Source: Candidatus Methylacidiphilum fumarolicum
Lineage (GTDB): Bacteria > Verrucomicrobiota > Verrucomicrobiia > Methylacidiphilales > Methylacidiphilaceae
Assembly: GCF_949774925.1 (NCBI RefSeq)
Contig: NZ_OX458932.1
Span: 1,922,001 to 1,986,000, forward strand
DNA length: 64,000 nucleotides
Direction: 5' to 3'
The notes under the pieces are model-generated. The model was given only the letters and a program-made list of their open reading frames with translations. It searched no databases and had not been told where the DNA came from. Positions 47,566 through 57,940 of this stretch are shown here, in pieces (position 1 is the stretch's first letter; the number at the start of each line of letters is the position of its first letter). The translations under genes were made by a program, and so were the position numbers.

Positions 47566-49593
47566 ATGACAAGTACTCCTCCAGGTATACGCCATTCCGT
47601 TCGACTGCGGATTGCCCTGCTTGCTCTTGCTGTCATTATCGCTATGGGAATCCTTTTAACTAGATTATGGATTCTACAGATCTACGAAGGAAAAGCCTAT
47701 GCTTCTAAACTAAGGAATCAAACGACAATCTCCCTGCATCTTGCAGGAGCCAGAGGACCTATCTTGGATAAAAATGGCGTTGGACTAGCTGAAAATAGAG
47801 CGATGTTTGAAATCGATCTTTATTTAGACGAGCTTGTCCGAGATTTTCCAAGAAGACACAAGGGAAAAACGCCAAGGATTGAAGTACAAAGAATGATGGG
47901 AGGAAATGTGGTCCTCAGAAAAGAACCAGACATTTACAAAATCGTCATGACAGACTTGTCCCCCATTCTCAAAGCTCTGCGGTTAGCTGTAAAACTGGAT
48001 CCCAAAGAACTTCAAAGGCATTATTTTACTAGCCCTTCGGTTCCATATTCATTAAGAACAGACCTAGATTATGCAACAGTCGCTCGATTTGAAGAACAAA
48101 ACTTAGGAGTTCCGGGCATAGATATCGCTGTCAAACCTATTAGGTATTATAATTATGGAGCCTTAGCATCGCATGTTATAGGCTATGTTGCTGCTCCGGA
48201 TGATAAAGAAAAGGTATCCCCTGATGGGATCGCTCTGGATATGGTGGGGAAGTGGGGTATTGAACGGTATATGGATGGCCAGCTTCAGGGTAAACCAGGA
48301 GGAAGAATCCTCAAAGTTAATTACCGTGGCTATATCGTCAATGAAGAAAGTTATATCCCCCCCCAATTAGGAGATTGCGTGTATTTAAGCCTAGATACGA
48401 GGATCCAGTATATCGTTGAGACCGCGCTTCGTTCTGTCGGCAGAGGGGCTGCTGTGGTGGTAGATCCCAACACTGGGGATATTCTAGCGATGTGCTCTGT
48501 CCCGAATTTTGATCCCAATGACTTCATTCCAAAAATATCCCAAGAAAACTGGCAAAAGCTAACAACAGACCCTACCAATCCTCTGGTGAATAGAGCTATT
48601 TCTTCCTATCCTCCCGGTTCCACTTTCAAACTTCTCATTTCCCTAGCTGCGTTGAAATCGGGAGCTATCACCCCTAAAACAGTGATCAATTCCCCCGCGG
48701 CAATAGATATCGGCGGGCATTTGTTTCATGATTGGACGAAAACCGGTCGGGGGAATATCACTCTTTATGATGGTATCCGTTATTCATGTAATACCTTTTT
48801 TTATCAAGTGGGTATAAGAACAGGGATTCAAAACATAGAACAAATGGCTAATGTAGCGGGCTTTGGACAGCTTACAGGCATTCCTTTACCAGGGGAATCC
48901 CCAGGAATCGTTCCTGGTCCAGAGTGGATGAAACAGAAATATCCCATGGAAAGATGGTCTACCGCGCATACCGCCAATGTTTCTATTGGCCAAGGCTTCT
49001 TGCAAGTGACTCCACTCCAGATGGCCCTTTTTGTAGCTGCTATTGCCAACGGTGGAACCCTTTTCTATCCAAGAATCGTTCAAGGCGTTTCTAATAACAA
49101 AGGAGAAATTAAGATTGCAGTGCCTTCACGGGTTCACTCCCAGCTTGACGTCAATCCACAAGATTTAGAAGCGGTTAAATCGGCAATGCTTGGGGTGGTG
49201 GAAGAAGGCACAGGAGCCAACGCAAAGATCGAAGGCATCAAAGTAGCTGGGAAAACCGGTTCTGCCCAAGCGACTAAAAAATTAAACAACAAACTTTACA
49301 AAGACACTCGAGCTTGGTTTGTAGGCTTTGCTCCTTATGAATCTCCACGTTATGCTTTCTGTATTCTTGTAGAAGGAGGAATCAGCGGGGGAGCCACAGC
49401 CGCTCCTATTGCAAAAAAAATTCTCGAAGGCATATTTGACATTGAAAAAGGACATAATCCTACTTTAACTTATTTGAAACCAGCTATTGGTAATTTCAAT
49501 GGACTTACCGAGTTTACCAAAGAGCAATCTGGTTCTTCTCAGCCAAAGCCCCCTCCTGACAATCAGTCAGGACAAAACGATGATGATGATTGA
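47566..49593 (+). CDS. mrdA: penicillin-binding protein 2 (transpeptidase)
   Basis: 675 residues. N-terminal membrane anchor (about 13-35), dimerisation/pedestal domain and C-terminal transpeptidase with the active Ser352 (STFK), Ser407-x-Asn409 (SCN) and KTG at 563-565 (KTGSAQ). It crosslinks peptidoglycan in the elongasome with RodA, MreB, MreC and MreD. Its end overlaps the rodA start by 4 bp. The C-terminal tail is Gln/Pro/Asp-rich. Confidence 0.96.
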   Translation: MTSTPPGIRHSVRLRIALLALAVIIAMGILLTRLWILQIYEGKAYASKLRNQTTISLHLAGARGPILDKNGVGLAENRAMFEIDLYLDELVRDFPRRHKGKTPRIEVQRMMGGNVVLRKEPDIYKIVMTDLSPILKALRLAVKLDPKELQRHYFTSPSVPYSLRTDLDYATVARFEEQNLGVPGIDIAVKPIRYYNYGALASHVIGYVAAPDDKEKVSPDGIALDMVGKWGIERYMDGQLQGKPGGRILKVNYRGYIVNEESYIPPQLGDCVYLSLDTRIQYIVETALRSVGRGAAVVVDPNTGDILAMCSVPNFDPNDFIPKISQENWQKLTTDPTNPLVNRAISSYPPGSTFKLLISLAALKSGAITPKTVINSPAAIDIGGHLFHDWTKTGRGNITLYDGIRYSCNTFFYQVGIRTGIQNIEQMANVAGFGQLTGIPLPGESPGIVPGPEWMKQKYPMERWSTAHTANVSIGQGFLQVTPLQMALFVAAIANGGTLFYPRIVQGVSNNKGEIKIAVPSRVHSQLDVNPQDLEAVKSAMLGVVEEGTGANAKIEGIKVAGKTGSAQATKKLNNKLYKDTRAWFVGFAPYESPRYAFCILVEGGISGGATAAPIAKKILEGIFDIEKGHNPTLTYLKPAIGNFNGLTEFTKEQSGSSQPKPPPDNQSGQNDDDD

Positions 49594-50777
49594 CAATGGA
49601 AAACACCTCCTACAATAACGAAAACTCTCTAAAGAAGAAAGAAAAAGAATTTGGCTTTTTTGACAAGTTTTTCAAATTCGATTGGTTTTTGTTTCTCATT
49701 GTCCTGGCTCTGTCGTTTTTCGGCATAGCCGTCATATATAGCGCTACCTATTCAAGTCCTAGCGCTGAATTTCGCAATGCCCCCTTTTCTCAATTTCTCT
49801 GGCTTATGTTGGGTTTGGTGATTTTTTTTATCGTTTCGTTCACCGATTATCATTTTTTAGTCAAATGGAGCTGGATTCTTCTTTTGTTAACTATTCCTCT
49901 GTTGGTTCTTGTGCTATTGATTGGACAAACAGTCAATGGAGCCAAAAGCTGGCTTAGATTTGGTCCTATAGGCATAGAACCTGCCGAATTGTGCAAACTG
50001 GCTTTTATCCTTTTTGGAAGCTTCTGGCTCGATAGATTCAAGCATCGGCCTACAATTTCCTTTCTTACTTTATGTTTTGTAGTACTTATTCCTTTTGTGC
50101 TCATTTTAAAACAACCCGCCCTTGGTTCGGCAGGTGTTTTCATTCCCATTCTTTTTGCCCAGCTATTTATAGGTGGGCTCAAAAAAAGATATCTTGCCAT
50201 TCCTTTAATATTGATTCTGGCCGTCCTCTTATACGCCTATATAGGTGTTTCGCATCTTGGATGGGATATTCCAGGATTAAAACCTTATCAAATGAACCGG
50301 ATCAGAACTTTTTTTGATCCGAATCTAGATCCCCTAGGCTCTGGCTGGACAATCAATCAATCCTTGATTGCCATAGGGTCTGGAAGTTTTTCAGGCAAAG
50401 GGTTCCTTAAAGGCACACAAAACATGCTTGGTTTCCTTCCTAAAAATATTGCTTATAATGATTTTATATTTTCAGTCATAGGAGAAGAATGGGGATTTAT
50501 TGGAGGAAGTGCTGTTATAATAGGAGAAGGCATCATGCTTTTGTTATGCTTGCGAGCCGCCTTTTATGCTAAAGATTTAGTGGGTTCGCTGGTAGCGGGA
50601 GGGGTAGCCGCTATGCTCTTTACTCATATTTTTGTTAACATTGGAATGACTATAAAAGTTGTCCCCATTACAGGAATCCCCTTGCCTTTTATCAGTTATG
50701 GAGGAACTTTTTTAATTATTTGTTTAATAGGACTTGGTCTTGTAGAAAGTATATGGATTCGACGCAACTTAAAGTAA
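49590..50777 (+). CDS. rodA: rod-shape SEDS glycosyltransferase RodA
   Basis: 395 residues with about ten membrane helices. SEDS-family motifs: NGAKSWLRFGPIGIEPAELCKL and, near the end, ITGIPLPFISYGGTF. It polymerises glycan strands together with PBP2, encoded immediately upstream with a 4-bp overlap. A 60-residue loop or extended N-terminus precedes the first helix. Confidence 0.96.
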   Translation: MTMENTSYNNENSLKKKEKEFGFFDKFFKFDWFLFLIVLALSFFGIAVIYSATYSSPSAEFRNAPFSQFLWLMLGLVIFFIVSFTDYHFLVKWSWILLLLTIPLLVLVLLIGQTVNGAKSWLRFGPIGIEPAELCKLAFILFGSFWLDRFKHRPTISFLTLCFVVLIPFVLILKQPALGSAGVFIPILFAQLFIGGLKKRYLAIPLILILAVLLYAYIGVSHLGWDIPGLKPYQMNRIRTFFDPNLDPLGSGWTINQSLIAIGSGSFSGKGFLKGTQNMLGFLPKNIAYNDFIFSVIGEEWGFIGGSAVIIGEGIMLLLCLRAAFYAKDLVGSLVAGGVAAMLFTHIFVNIGMTIKVVPITGIPLPFISYGGTFLIICLIGLGLVESIWIRRNLK

Positions 50778-50885
50778 TTATTTTTTATTCTCTCTTTTTG
50801 CTATTCTTTAGTCCTGCTTCACTCGTGTCCTTTTTTTATCAACCTTTAGCTTGTCCTGACTCATCATACCTATCGAGTCAGACTA

Positions 50886-52472
50886 ATGGAGAGTTTCAAC
50901 ATGATTTTCGATCGCATTCGCCGTCTAGTACGTTATTCAAACAAAAGATCCAACAAAGAAATTGCCATAAGTTGTGAGCCTCTTGAAAGGCGTGTGGCTT
51001 TGCTGGAAGATGGCCTTCTCGAAGAGTTCGCCATTGAGAGAGGAAGCCAAAAGGAGATCGCTTCAAATATCTATAAAGGCAGAGTCAACAATGTGGATCT
51101 AGGGCTCAAAGCCCTTTTTGTTGATATTGGGATTGGGAAAAATGCCTTTTTGCATTTTTGGGATGCTATTCCGGCGGCCCTAGATGTGGGCGTAGAACTT
51201 TTCGAAAGAAAAGGCACAAAGTCAAAAGTCCGTCCTATCCGTGCTGAAGATATTCCCAATATTTATCCACCCGGCTCCGAAGTTGTCGTACAAGTCACAA
51301 AAGGCCCCATCGGCACAAAAGGACCACGAGTTACAACGAATATAACCCTTGCAGGCAGATACCTTGTGTTGATGCCTTTTAATGAACAGTTCGGCATTTC
51401 GAGGAAGATTGAAGACCCCAAAGAGCGAGTACGACTCAGAAAAATTTTAAACGAACTGCGTATTCCAGAAGGCATGGGATTAATCATAAGAACTGTCGGA
51501 GCAGGTCAAAAGACACGGTATTTTATCAGGGATTTGGCTATTCTTCTCCAAAAATGGAATGAGATAGAAAGAAAGATGAAGGAATATCCCGCCCCCATCT
51601 TACTTTATATGGAACCAGATCTCATTGAACGAACAGTTAGGGATTTCCTGACAGATGACGTGGAAAAGATTTATGTTGACAATGAGCAGGAGGTCAAGCG
51701 GATAAAAGATCTTGTCGCAGCTATTTCCAAGAGATCCCAAAGGAAAATCATCTATTACAATGAACCTATACCGCTCTTTGAAAAGTTAAACATCGAAAGA
51801 CAAATCGACACCGCTTTTATGCGCAAGGTAGAACTGCCCAGTGGTGGATATATCATCATTGATGAGACCGAAGCTCTTGTGGCCATAGATGTGAACACAG
51901 GGAAAGCAAAAGTGGGGAAAGATCAGGATAATACTATTCTTAAGACCAACATCGAAGCTGCAAAAGAAATATCCAGGCAACTTCGCCTCCGGAATATTGG
52001 AGGGTTGGTTGTCATCGATTTCATCGACATGAAATCTCGCAAAGAACAGCATCTAGTCTTTGAACAGCTTAAAGAATGTATTAGGAAGGATAGAGCAAAA
52101 ATAAATCTTCTGCCGATTTCTGCATTTGGTCTTGTGGAAATGACAAGGCAAAGAGTTCAAGAAAGCATTTGGCATTCCCTTTATATTCCCTGCCCGCATT
52201 GTCATGGCAGAGGCATGGTCAAATCACCAGAGACGATGAGTATTGAAATCCAAAGGGCTATTAATAGGGTTATCAGACTGCATCCTGAAGTAAAAGAGCT
52301 ACGGGTGATTTTAAACAGTGATGTGTTGGATAGATTGAAATCTGAAGATGAAGAACTGCTTGTAGACTTAGAGAGAAGAATGCAAGGAAAACTCTACTTT
52401 AGAACAGATGCCCGGATCAATTATGAAGAGTTTAAAATTCTAAACGCTATCACTGGAGAAGATATTACCTGA
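50886..52472 (+). CDS. rng: ribonuclease E/G family, RNase G
   Basis: 528 residues. S1 RNA-binding domain (about residues 50-140: NIYKGRVNNV...LFVDIGIGKNAFL), then the RNase H-like/DNase I-like catalytic core with DVNTGK and the metal-binding Asp in IDFIDM, and the Zn-link CPHCHGRG (about 436-443), followed by the small domain. The length suits RNase G without the RNase E scaffold. It processes rRNA 5' ends and degrades mRNA. It follows rodA by 108 bp, as in many mre clusters. Confidence 0.95.
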   Translation: MESFNMIFDRIRRLVRYSNKRSNKEIAISCEPLERRVALLEDGLLEEFAIERGSQKEIASNIYKGRVNNVDLGLKALFVDIGIGKNAFLHFWDAIPAALDVGVELFERKGTKSKVRPIRAEDIPNIYPPGSEVVVQVTKGPIGTKGPRVTTNITLAGRYLVLMPFNEQFGISRKIEDPKERVRLRKILNELRIPEGMGLIIRTVGAGQKTRYFIRDLAILLQKWNEIERKMKEYPAPILLYMEPDLIERTVRDFLTDDVEKIYVDNEQEVKRIKDLVAAISKRSQRKIIYYNEPIPLFEKLNIERQIDTAFMRKVELPSGGYIIIDETEALVAIDVNTGKAKVGKDQDNTILKTNIEAAKEISRQLRLRNIGGLVVIDFIDMKSRKEQHLVFEQLKECIRKDRAKINLLPISAFGLVEMTRQRVQESIWHSLYIPCPHCHGRGMVKSPETMSIEIQRAINRVIRLHPEVKELRVILNSDVLDRLKSEDEELLVDLERRMQGKLYFRTDARINYEEFKILNAITGEDIT

Positions 52473-52768
52473 AGCAGTAAAAAAGATAGGCCCAAACAAA
52501 TGGTGGCTTTTTTAGATAGAGAAGGCTAGTGCTTTTGGTCATGGAGTGCTTATAGTGGAAGTGTGGTCTCTCTTGTTATTTATTATCTGGACAGTTAGGG
52601 GGAAAACTGGCTTTTTTCCACAGTACTAAGTGTATTTTTAAAAAGGAAGGGCTATTCGGGCAGTAAAAAATTTGTTTTTTCTCAGTCGATTTTATCCTAA
52701 GAAACCATTATAATATTTTAGTTTTATTTTAAAAATAAGGACATTAGCACGATTTGTAAGAAATTCCC
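52473..52768. promoter_or_regulatory. intergenic region with serS promoter
   Basis: 296 bp with no ORF of note. A perfect -10 box TATAAT is at 52709-52714, about 55 bp before the serS ATG, but no good -35 is seen at 17 bp. A candidate T-box is not apparent. Confidence 0.4.
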
Positions 52769-54034
52769 ATGCTGGATATCAATCTCATTAGGTATAATCT
52801 ATTAGAAACTAAACACAAGCTATCCTCTCGTGCCAAGAATTTGGCACCGCTCGTAGATCAGGTTTATACCCTCGACTCTAAGAAAAGAAATTTACAGACT
52901 GAAATCGAAAAGTGGCGCGCTTTAAGAAACAAACAAAGCAAAGCAATAGGCTTGAAAAAACTGCAGGGAGAAAAAGTCGAAGAGGAATTTGGAGCTTTAA
53001 AAGAAATTGGTTTTAAAATTGAAGAGAAGGAAAAAGAGCTTGCTAATTTAGAAATCCAGCTTAATTCCCTGCTTCTTTCTCTGCCTAACCTTCCTCATGA
53101 ATCTGTCCCATGCGGTGGCAGTGAAGCCAACCAAGTCGTAAGAACTTGGGGAGAACCACCTCAACCTAATTTCCCTATGAAAACGCACTGGGAATTAGGC
53201 AAAGAACTTGGAATACTGGACTTAGAAAGAAGTGCAAAACTCTCTGGGAGCGGTTTTTCTCTTTTTTTAGGCAAAGGGGCTAAGTTACAAAGAGCTCTTA
53301 TCCATTTTATGCTTGAAATGCATACCCAAAACCACGGGTATCAAGAAGTGTGGCCTCCTTATTTAGTAAGAGAAGCCTGTATGATGGGAACAGGCCATCT
53401 GCCAAAATTTGCCAATGATATGTATTCGATCAATAATGATGGCCTATATCTCATTCCTACTGGCGAAGTCCCTTTAACCAACTTACATAGAGAAGAAATT
53501 TTATCTGAATCTTCTCTGCCTTTACGCTATGTGGCCTATACTCCCTGTTTTCGGTTAGAAGCGGGTAGCGCAGGCAAAGACACAAGAGGGATTCTACGGC
53601 TCCATCAATTCGACAAAGTTGAGCTGGTACAGATTACCAAACCGGAGGATTCCTATGGAGCTTTAGAAGAAATGGTCAAGCATGCCGAAAACGTGCTGCA
53701 AGCTTTGAACCTTTGTTATCGGGTCGTGTTACTTGCTTCTGAAGACATGGGCTTTGGAGCAGCCAAGTGTTATGATATAGAGGTATGGGCTGCTGGTATC
53801 CAAAGCTGGCTTGAAATATCTTCGGTGAGCAATTTGGAAAATTTTCAAGCTAGGAGAATGAACTTAAGATACAAATCCTCCAGTGGCAAAAATATATTGT
53901 GCCATACTTTAAATGGGTCTGGAACAGCGCTTCCAAGGCTTGTAGCGGCTATTTTAGAAAACAATCAAAAAGAAGACGGCCGGGTGTTGATTCCAGAAAA
54001 AATTAGGGCTTATTTTGGAGAAGAATATTTATGA
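52769..54034 (+). CDS. serS: seryl-tRNA synthetase
   Basis: 421 residues. N-terminal helical arm (about 1-110), class II motif 2 (AGKDTRGILRLHQFDKVE) and motif 3 (NGSGTALPRLVAAILEN). It charges tRNA-Ser. Its stop overlaps the start of the next gene by 4 bp (ATGA). Confidence 0.96.
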   Translation: MLDINLIRYNLLETKHKLSSRAKNLAPLVDQVYTLDSKKRNLQTEIEKWRALRNKQSKAIGLKKLQGEKVEEEFGALKEIGFKIEEKEKELANLEIQLNSLLLSLPNLPHESVPCGGSEANQVVRTWGEPPQPNFPMKTHWELGKELGILDLERSAKLSGSGFSLFLGKGAKLQRALIHFMLEMHTQNHGYQEVWPPYLVREACMMGTGHLPKFANDMYSINNDGLYLIPTGEVPLTNLHREEILSESSLPLRYVAYTPCFRLEAGSAGKDTRGILRLHQFDKVELVQITKPEDSYGALEEMVKHAENVLQALNLCYRVVLLASEDMGFGAAKCYDIEVWAAGIQSWLEISSVSNLENFQARRMNLRYKSSSGKNILCHTLNGSGTALPRLVAAILENNQKEDGRVLIPEKIRAYFGEEYL

Positions 54035-56208
54035 AGTCAAAAGTTAAACTTTTAGTTCTTTTTCTTGGAACCTGTCTTTTATGGGGACTATTCGATAAAC
54101 CTCCTGCCTATGGGGATCTTACAGAGTCCCAATGTGCCAAAGTGGCAAAAACAGTAGCTTCTCTTCTCCAACAAGCCCATTTTTCACAAAAGCCAGCTGA
54201 TGAGAAATTATCACAAGTCTTTTTAAAAGACTATTTGGATGCACTCGATTTTAGTCATATGGTTTTTCTGCAATCTGATATCGATGAATTCAATGAAAAA
54301 TATGGGAAAAAGCTTTTCGACTACATCTATCAAGAGGATCTTACCCCTGCCTTTGACATTTATTCTAAATACATTCATAGACTGACTGAAAGAGAAAGTT
54401 TAATTGAAGGGCTCTTGGCTATGCCTCATGACTTTACCAAAGATGAATATTATCAAACAGATAGATCTAAAATGCCCTGGCCAAAAACAGAAGAGGAAGC
54501 CAAGGATTTATGGAGAAAAAGAATAAAATTTGAGCTTCTTCAAGGCAAGCTGGCCAATGAAAAACCCGAACAAACAAAAAAGACCATATCGAGAAGATAC
54601 GCCAGACTTCTCAAAGAAATGCGTGAAGCCGACTCCGAAGAAATTCTTGATTACTATCTTAATGCCCTAACCCATGCCTATGATCCGCATTCGGATTACC
54701 AATCCCCAAGCGAAGCAAAAAATTTTGAAATCAATAGTATCAAACTTTCTCTAACAGGAATTGGTGCCGTTTTAAAATCCGAAGAGGGCTATCCTAAAAT
54801 CGTTAGCCTTGTTCCTGGAGGCCCTGCAGATTTGGATAAAAGGCTCAAACCAAACGATCGAATTGTGGCCGTGCAGCAGGAAAAAGGAGAGCCTGTCGAT
54901 GTGGTAGACATGAAGCTTAACAAAGTTGTTGAAATGATTAGAGGAGAAAAGGGAACCAAGGTTACGCTGATAGTGATCCCTGCAGATAGCCCTGATGATT
55001 CAGTCAGAAAATCGGTGACCCTCGTTCGAGACGAAGTGAAACTGAACGAACAGCGAGCCAAAGCATTTGTGTATGAAAAAACCGAAAAGGATGGTAAAAT
55101 GGAGCGACTGGGAGTAATACAGCTTCCAGGTTTTTATGAACACGCAAGCGATGATGTTGCCCTTTTAATAAAAAGATTAGAGAAAGAGAAAATTTCTGGC
55201 CTTGTGCTCGATCTTAGAAAAAATGGAGGAGGGATGCTTGAAGAAGCCGTCAATATGACGGCACTGTTTATCAAAGATGGTCCCGTTGTGCAAGTCAAAG
55301 ACTTCCGGGGTAGAGTCCAACCTTTCCTTATTTCTTCAAACAGGTATTGCTATGGAGGACCCCTAGTGGTTCTTATTAGCCGGTTTAGCGCTTCGGCTTC
55401 AGAGATTGTTGCTGCTGCCTTACAAGACTATGGGCGAGCGATCATCGTTGGGGATCAAGTGTCTCATGGGAAAGGAACCGTTCAAACTTTAATTTCATTG
55501 TCTGATTTTATGCCCTGGGATTTTCATGGGGATCCAGGTAGACTGAAAGTGACCGTTCAAAAATTTTATCGAATCACTGGATTGACGACTCAACAGCATG
55601 GCGTGGCTTCAGACATTGTCTTTCCCTCCCTCGATGATTATTTAGAAATCGGTGAATCTTCTTTGCCAAACTACTTACCAGCTGATCAGATCAATCCAAT
55701 GAATTTTCAAAAAGTAAACACGGGGCTGTCCACCATTGTTCCTGTCCTTCAACGTCGATCGGCACAACGAATTTCCTCTAGCATTGATTTCATCCATTTG
55801 AATTCAGAAATTGAGGTATTAAAGAAGAAAATGTCCGAAAAGCTTGTTTCTTTAAACGAAGCTCAAAGGAAAAAAGAAAAAGAAGAATTTGCTTTGCTCA
55901 AAAAGAATTATGAAACAGCAAGAGCTGAACAGAAATCATCTTACGATAAAATATACGAATATGATATTGAGTCAGTAAAGAATCATAAAGAACCAAAAAT
56001 CATCACAAATACCGTAGAGAAGACCAGTCCTGCCACGGATAATTCTCTTGAAGACACAAAAATTTTGGATGAAAAATTCGATGATAGTCTGAATTCATCC
56101 CCCAAGAATGATTTTGTGATGCTTGAAACCCTTAATGTTCTGAAAGATTACATTTTTGCTTTACAAGAACCAAAGAACATTCTTGTGCTAAAAAATGAGA
56201 ACTCTTAA
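54031..56208 (+). CDS. prc: carboxy-terminal processing protease (Tsp/Prc, S41)
   Basis: 725 residues. Signal peptide (about 1-29), N-terminal helical domain, PDZ domain (about 245-330) and S41 protease core with the SASASE motif at residues 453-458 and catalytic Lys481 in HGKGTVQ, followed by the Prc-type C-terminal helical domain and a polar tail. It degrades or trims periplasmic proteins from the C-terminus. It is translationally coupled to serS, an unusual pairing. Confidence 0.93.
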   Translation: MKSKVKLLVLFLGTCLLWGLFDKPPAYGDLTESQCAKVAKTVASLLQQAHFSQKPADEKLSQVFLKDYLDALDFSHMVFLQSDIDEFNEKYGKKLFDYIYQEDLTPAFDIYSKYIHRLTERESLIEGLLAMPHDFTKDEYYQTDRSKMPWPKTEEEAKDLWRKRIKFELLQGKLANEKPEQTKKTISRRYARLLKEMREADSEEILDYYLNALTHAYDPHSDYQSPSEAKNFEINSIKLSLTGIGAVLKSEEGYPKIVSLVPGGPADLDKRLKPNDRIVAVQQEKGEPVDVVDMKLNKVVEMIRGEKGTKVTLIVIPADSPDDSVRKSVTLVRDEVKLNEQRAKAFVYEKTEKDGKMERLGVIQLPGFYEHASDDVALLIKRLEKEKISGLVLDLRKNGGGMLEEAVNMTALFIKDGPVVQVKDFRGRVQPFLISSNRYCYGGPLVVLISRFSASASEIVAAALQDYGRAIIVGDQVSHGKGTVQTLISLSDFMPWDFHGDPGRLKVTVQKFYRITGLTTQQHGVASDIVFPSLDDYLEIGESSLPNYLPADQINPMNFQKVNTGLSTIVPVLQRRSAQRISSSIDFIHLNSEIEVLKKKMSEKLVSLNEAQRKKEKEEFALLKKNYETARAEQKSSYDKIYEYDIESVKNHKEPKIITNTVEKTSPATDNSLEDTKILDEKFDDSLNSSPKNDFVMLETLNVLKDYIFALQEPKNILVLKNENS

Positions 56209-56229
56209 CACCTTTGCCTCGTAATTTCC

Positions 56230-56258
56230 TTGACAGTACTTTCTTATTTTAGTAATTT
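56230..56258 (+). promoter_or_regulatory. candidate sigma70 promoter for infA
   Basis: TTGACA (56230-56235), a 17-bp spacer and TAATTT (56253-56258), about 155 bp before the infA ATG. The -35 is perfect, the -10 weak. It would give a long leader. Confidence 0.4.
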
Positions 56259-56413
56259 GCTTTCGAGCAAAGGCTACGTGTCAGCCGATGTCAAAAAGAA
56301 AAACAAATAAAATGATACATTTAAGAAGCCTTTTGGCATGATACGTAGATCTTATTTATTCTTACAAAATAGTCTTACATGCAAAAAAGGCAGGTGATAG
56401 ACAGCTTATCTCT

Positions 56414-56689
56414 ATGTCATCGACAAATTCTATTGAGCTAGAAGGAACGATTGTCGCTATCCTACCAGGGACGATGTTTCGGGTTGAACTCGACAACAAG
56501 CATCAGGTTTTAGCCCACATTTCTGGAAAAATGAGGAAAAATTTTGTCCGGCTCACCTATGGGGATAGAGTGAAGTTAGAAATGTCTCCCCATGATTTGA
56601 CAAAAGCAAGAATTTTATATCGCATTGATAGGATTCATCCCCCACCCCATCCTGCCACACAGAAAAAGCCTCGTCAGAAACAAGTATAG
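56414..56689 (+). CDS. infA: translation initiation factor IF-1
   Basis: 91 residues. Single OB fold: [36 protein letters not shown] and [23 protein letters not shown]-1 is usually about 72 residues; this one has an extra Pro/Lys/His-rich tail (about 75-91) after the core. It occupies the ribosomal A-site during initiation. A stand-alone gene with its own leader. Confidence 0.92.
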   Translation: MSSTNSIELEGTIVAILPGTMFRVELDNKHQVLAHISGKMRKNFVRLTYGDRVKLEMSPHDLTKARILYRIDRIHPPPHPATQKKPRQKQV

Positions 56690-56746
56690 AGAAAAAGTTT
56701 TTTGATTATTTAAAGGCTGGTTTTTCTGTTTTTGGAAAAGTGGGAT

Positions 56747-57622
56747 ATGGGGAAAAATATGGAACCGATTCCTAGTAAAACAAAAAGAAGATTCTTTTTA
56801 AATGTTCTTATGTCTTCTTTTTTTAAAAAGAGAGAAGGAATCGAACATAGGCCCCAATTCCCAAAAGTAAATTCCGGACAAATCTGTCTGACATGGGTAG
56901 GACACGCCTCTTTTCTTTTGCAAACCCATAAACATAACATTTTAATTGATCCAAATTGGTCGAATTGGATGCTTATCATTAGACGACTCAAAAGGGCAGG
57001 AATTGCTTTGGATGCTCTTCCATCAATCGACCTTGTTCTTATTACTCATGCGCACTTTGACCATTTAAATAAAAAGACTTTAAAAATGATCGCTAAAAAT
57101 CAGCCGATCATTGTTCCTAAGGGGGTAAAGAACTTAGTGAGAGGCATTGGATTTGAAAAAATTTTAGAAATGAATTGGTGGGAAAGAATAGAAATAGATG
57201 GAACCGAAATTACTTTTACGCCTGCAAAACATTGGGGAGCAAGAGTTTTGGCCGATTTCCACCGTGGCTATGGAGGCTATTGCCTCAAATTTGATGGAAG
57301 ATCTGTCTATCATTGTGGAGATACCGCTTATTTTGAAAAATTTTCAGAAATTGGTGAGCGACTTCACCCAGAAGTTGTTTTGATGCCTATTGGTTCCTAT
57401 GATCCTCCTTCAGGACGTGACGTGCATATTAATCCAGAAAAAGCTGTTCAAGCCTTTCAAGAACTGAGAGGCAAGATAATGATCCCGATGCATTTTGGAA
57501 CTTATCGAATGAGTTATGAACCTCTCCACGAACCAGCCTATCGGCTGATCATGGCTGCGAAAAAAAAAGGTATCCTCTCACAAGTTTGTTTTCTTAATGA
57601 GGGAATTCCTACCATATTGTAA
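56747..57622 (+). CDS. metallo-beta-lactamase-fold hydrolase (UlaG/NAPE-PLD-like)
   Basis: 291 residues from the ATG at 56747; TTG at 56732 and ATG at 56759 are alternatives. MBL-fold motifs are complete: WVGHASFLL, ITHAHFDHL (H-x-H-x-D-H), a later CGDTAYF Asp and MPMHFGTY-type terminal His (IPMHFGTY). The sequence resembles NAPE-phospholipase-D-like and UlaG-like hydrolases acting on phosphodiesters or lactones. No signal peptide. The substrate is unknown. Confidence 0.82.
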   Translation: MGKNMEPIPSKTKRRFFLNVLMSSFFKKREGIEHRPQFPKVNSGQICLTWVGHASFLLQTHKHNILIDPNWSNWMLIIRRLKRAGIALDALPSIDLVLITHAHFDHLNKKTLKMIAKNQPIIVPKGVKNLVRGIGFEKILEMNWWERIEIDGTEITFTPAKHWGARVLADFHRGYGGYCLKFDGRSVYHCGDTAYFEKFSEIGERLHPEVVLMPIGSYDPPSGRDVHINPEKAVQAFQELRGKIMIPMHFGTYRMSYEPLHEPAYRLIMAAKKKGILSQVCFLNEGIPTIL

Positions 57623-57841
57623 TTTTTCTAGAATGAAGCGGCTCAAAATCCTAATTTCTTTCAAGAAATGGAATGCAAGCAGAACTTTATACCTTCCTCA
57701 GGTTTTTTGGCTTGCAAGCTATCCCTCATGGAGCTAGTATTTCAACTTAAACACGCATGTACTCGCCTTTGGACAAGTAGTGCCGTTTCCAAAAGGCAAA
57801 AGGTTGTTAAGAAATCTACGAATAATTTAAATTTTGAAATT

Positions 57842-57915
57842 GGAGCCATAGCTCAATTGGTTAGAGCACTGCCCTGTCACGGCAGGGGTTGCGGGTTCGA
57901 GCCCCGTTGGCTCCG
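57842..57915 (+). tRNA. tRNA-Asp (GTC)
   Basis: A 74-nt cloverleaf: acceptor GGAGCCA paired with TGGCTCC plus discriminator G, D arm GCTC..GAGC, anticodon stem CTGCC/GGCAG with loop CTGTCAC (anticodon GTC), and T arm GCGGG-TTCGAGC-CCCGT. No CCA is encoded. It lies between the two MBL-fold genes. Confidence 0.95.
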
Positions 57916-57940
57916 AGAAATTTTCGGTATCTGGCACATA

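Noticed and set aside
57668..57940. Upstream extension of the MBL-fold gene frame across the tRNA
   Set aside because: It would translate the whole tRNA-Asp sequence; a GTG at 57941 after the tRNA gives a proper signal peptide.
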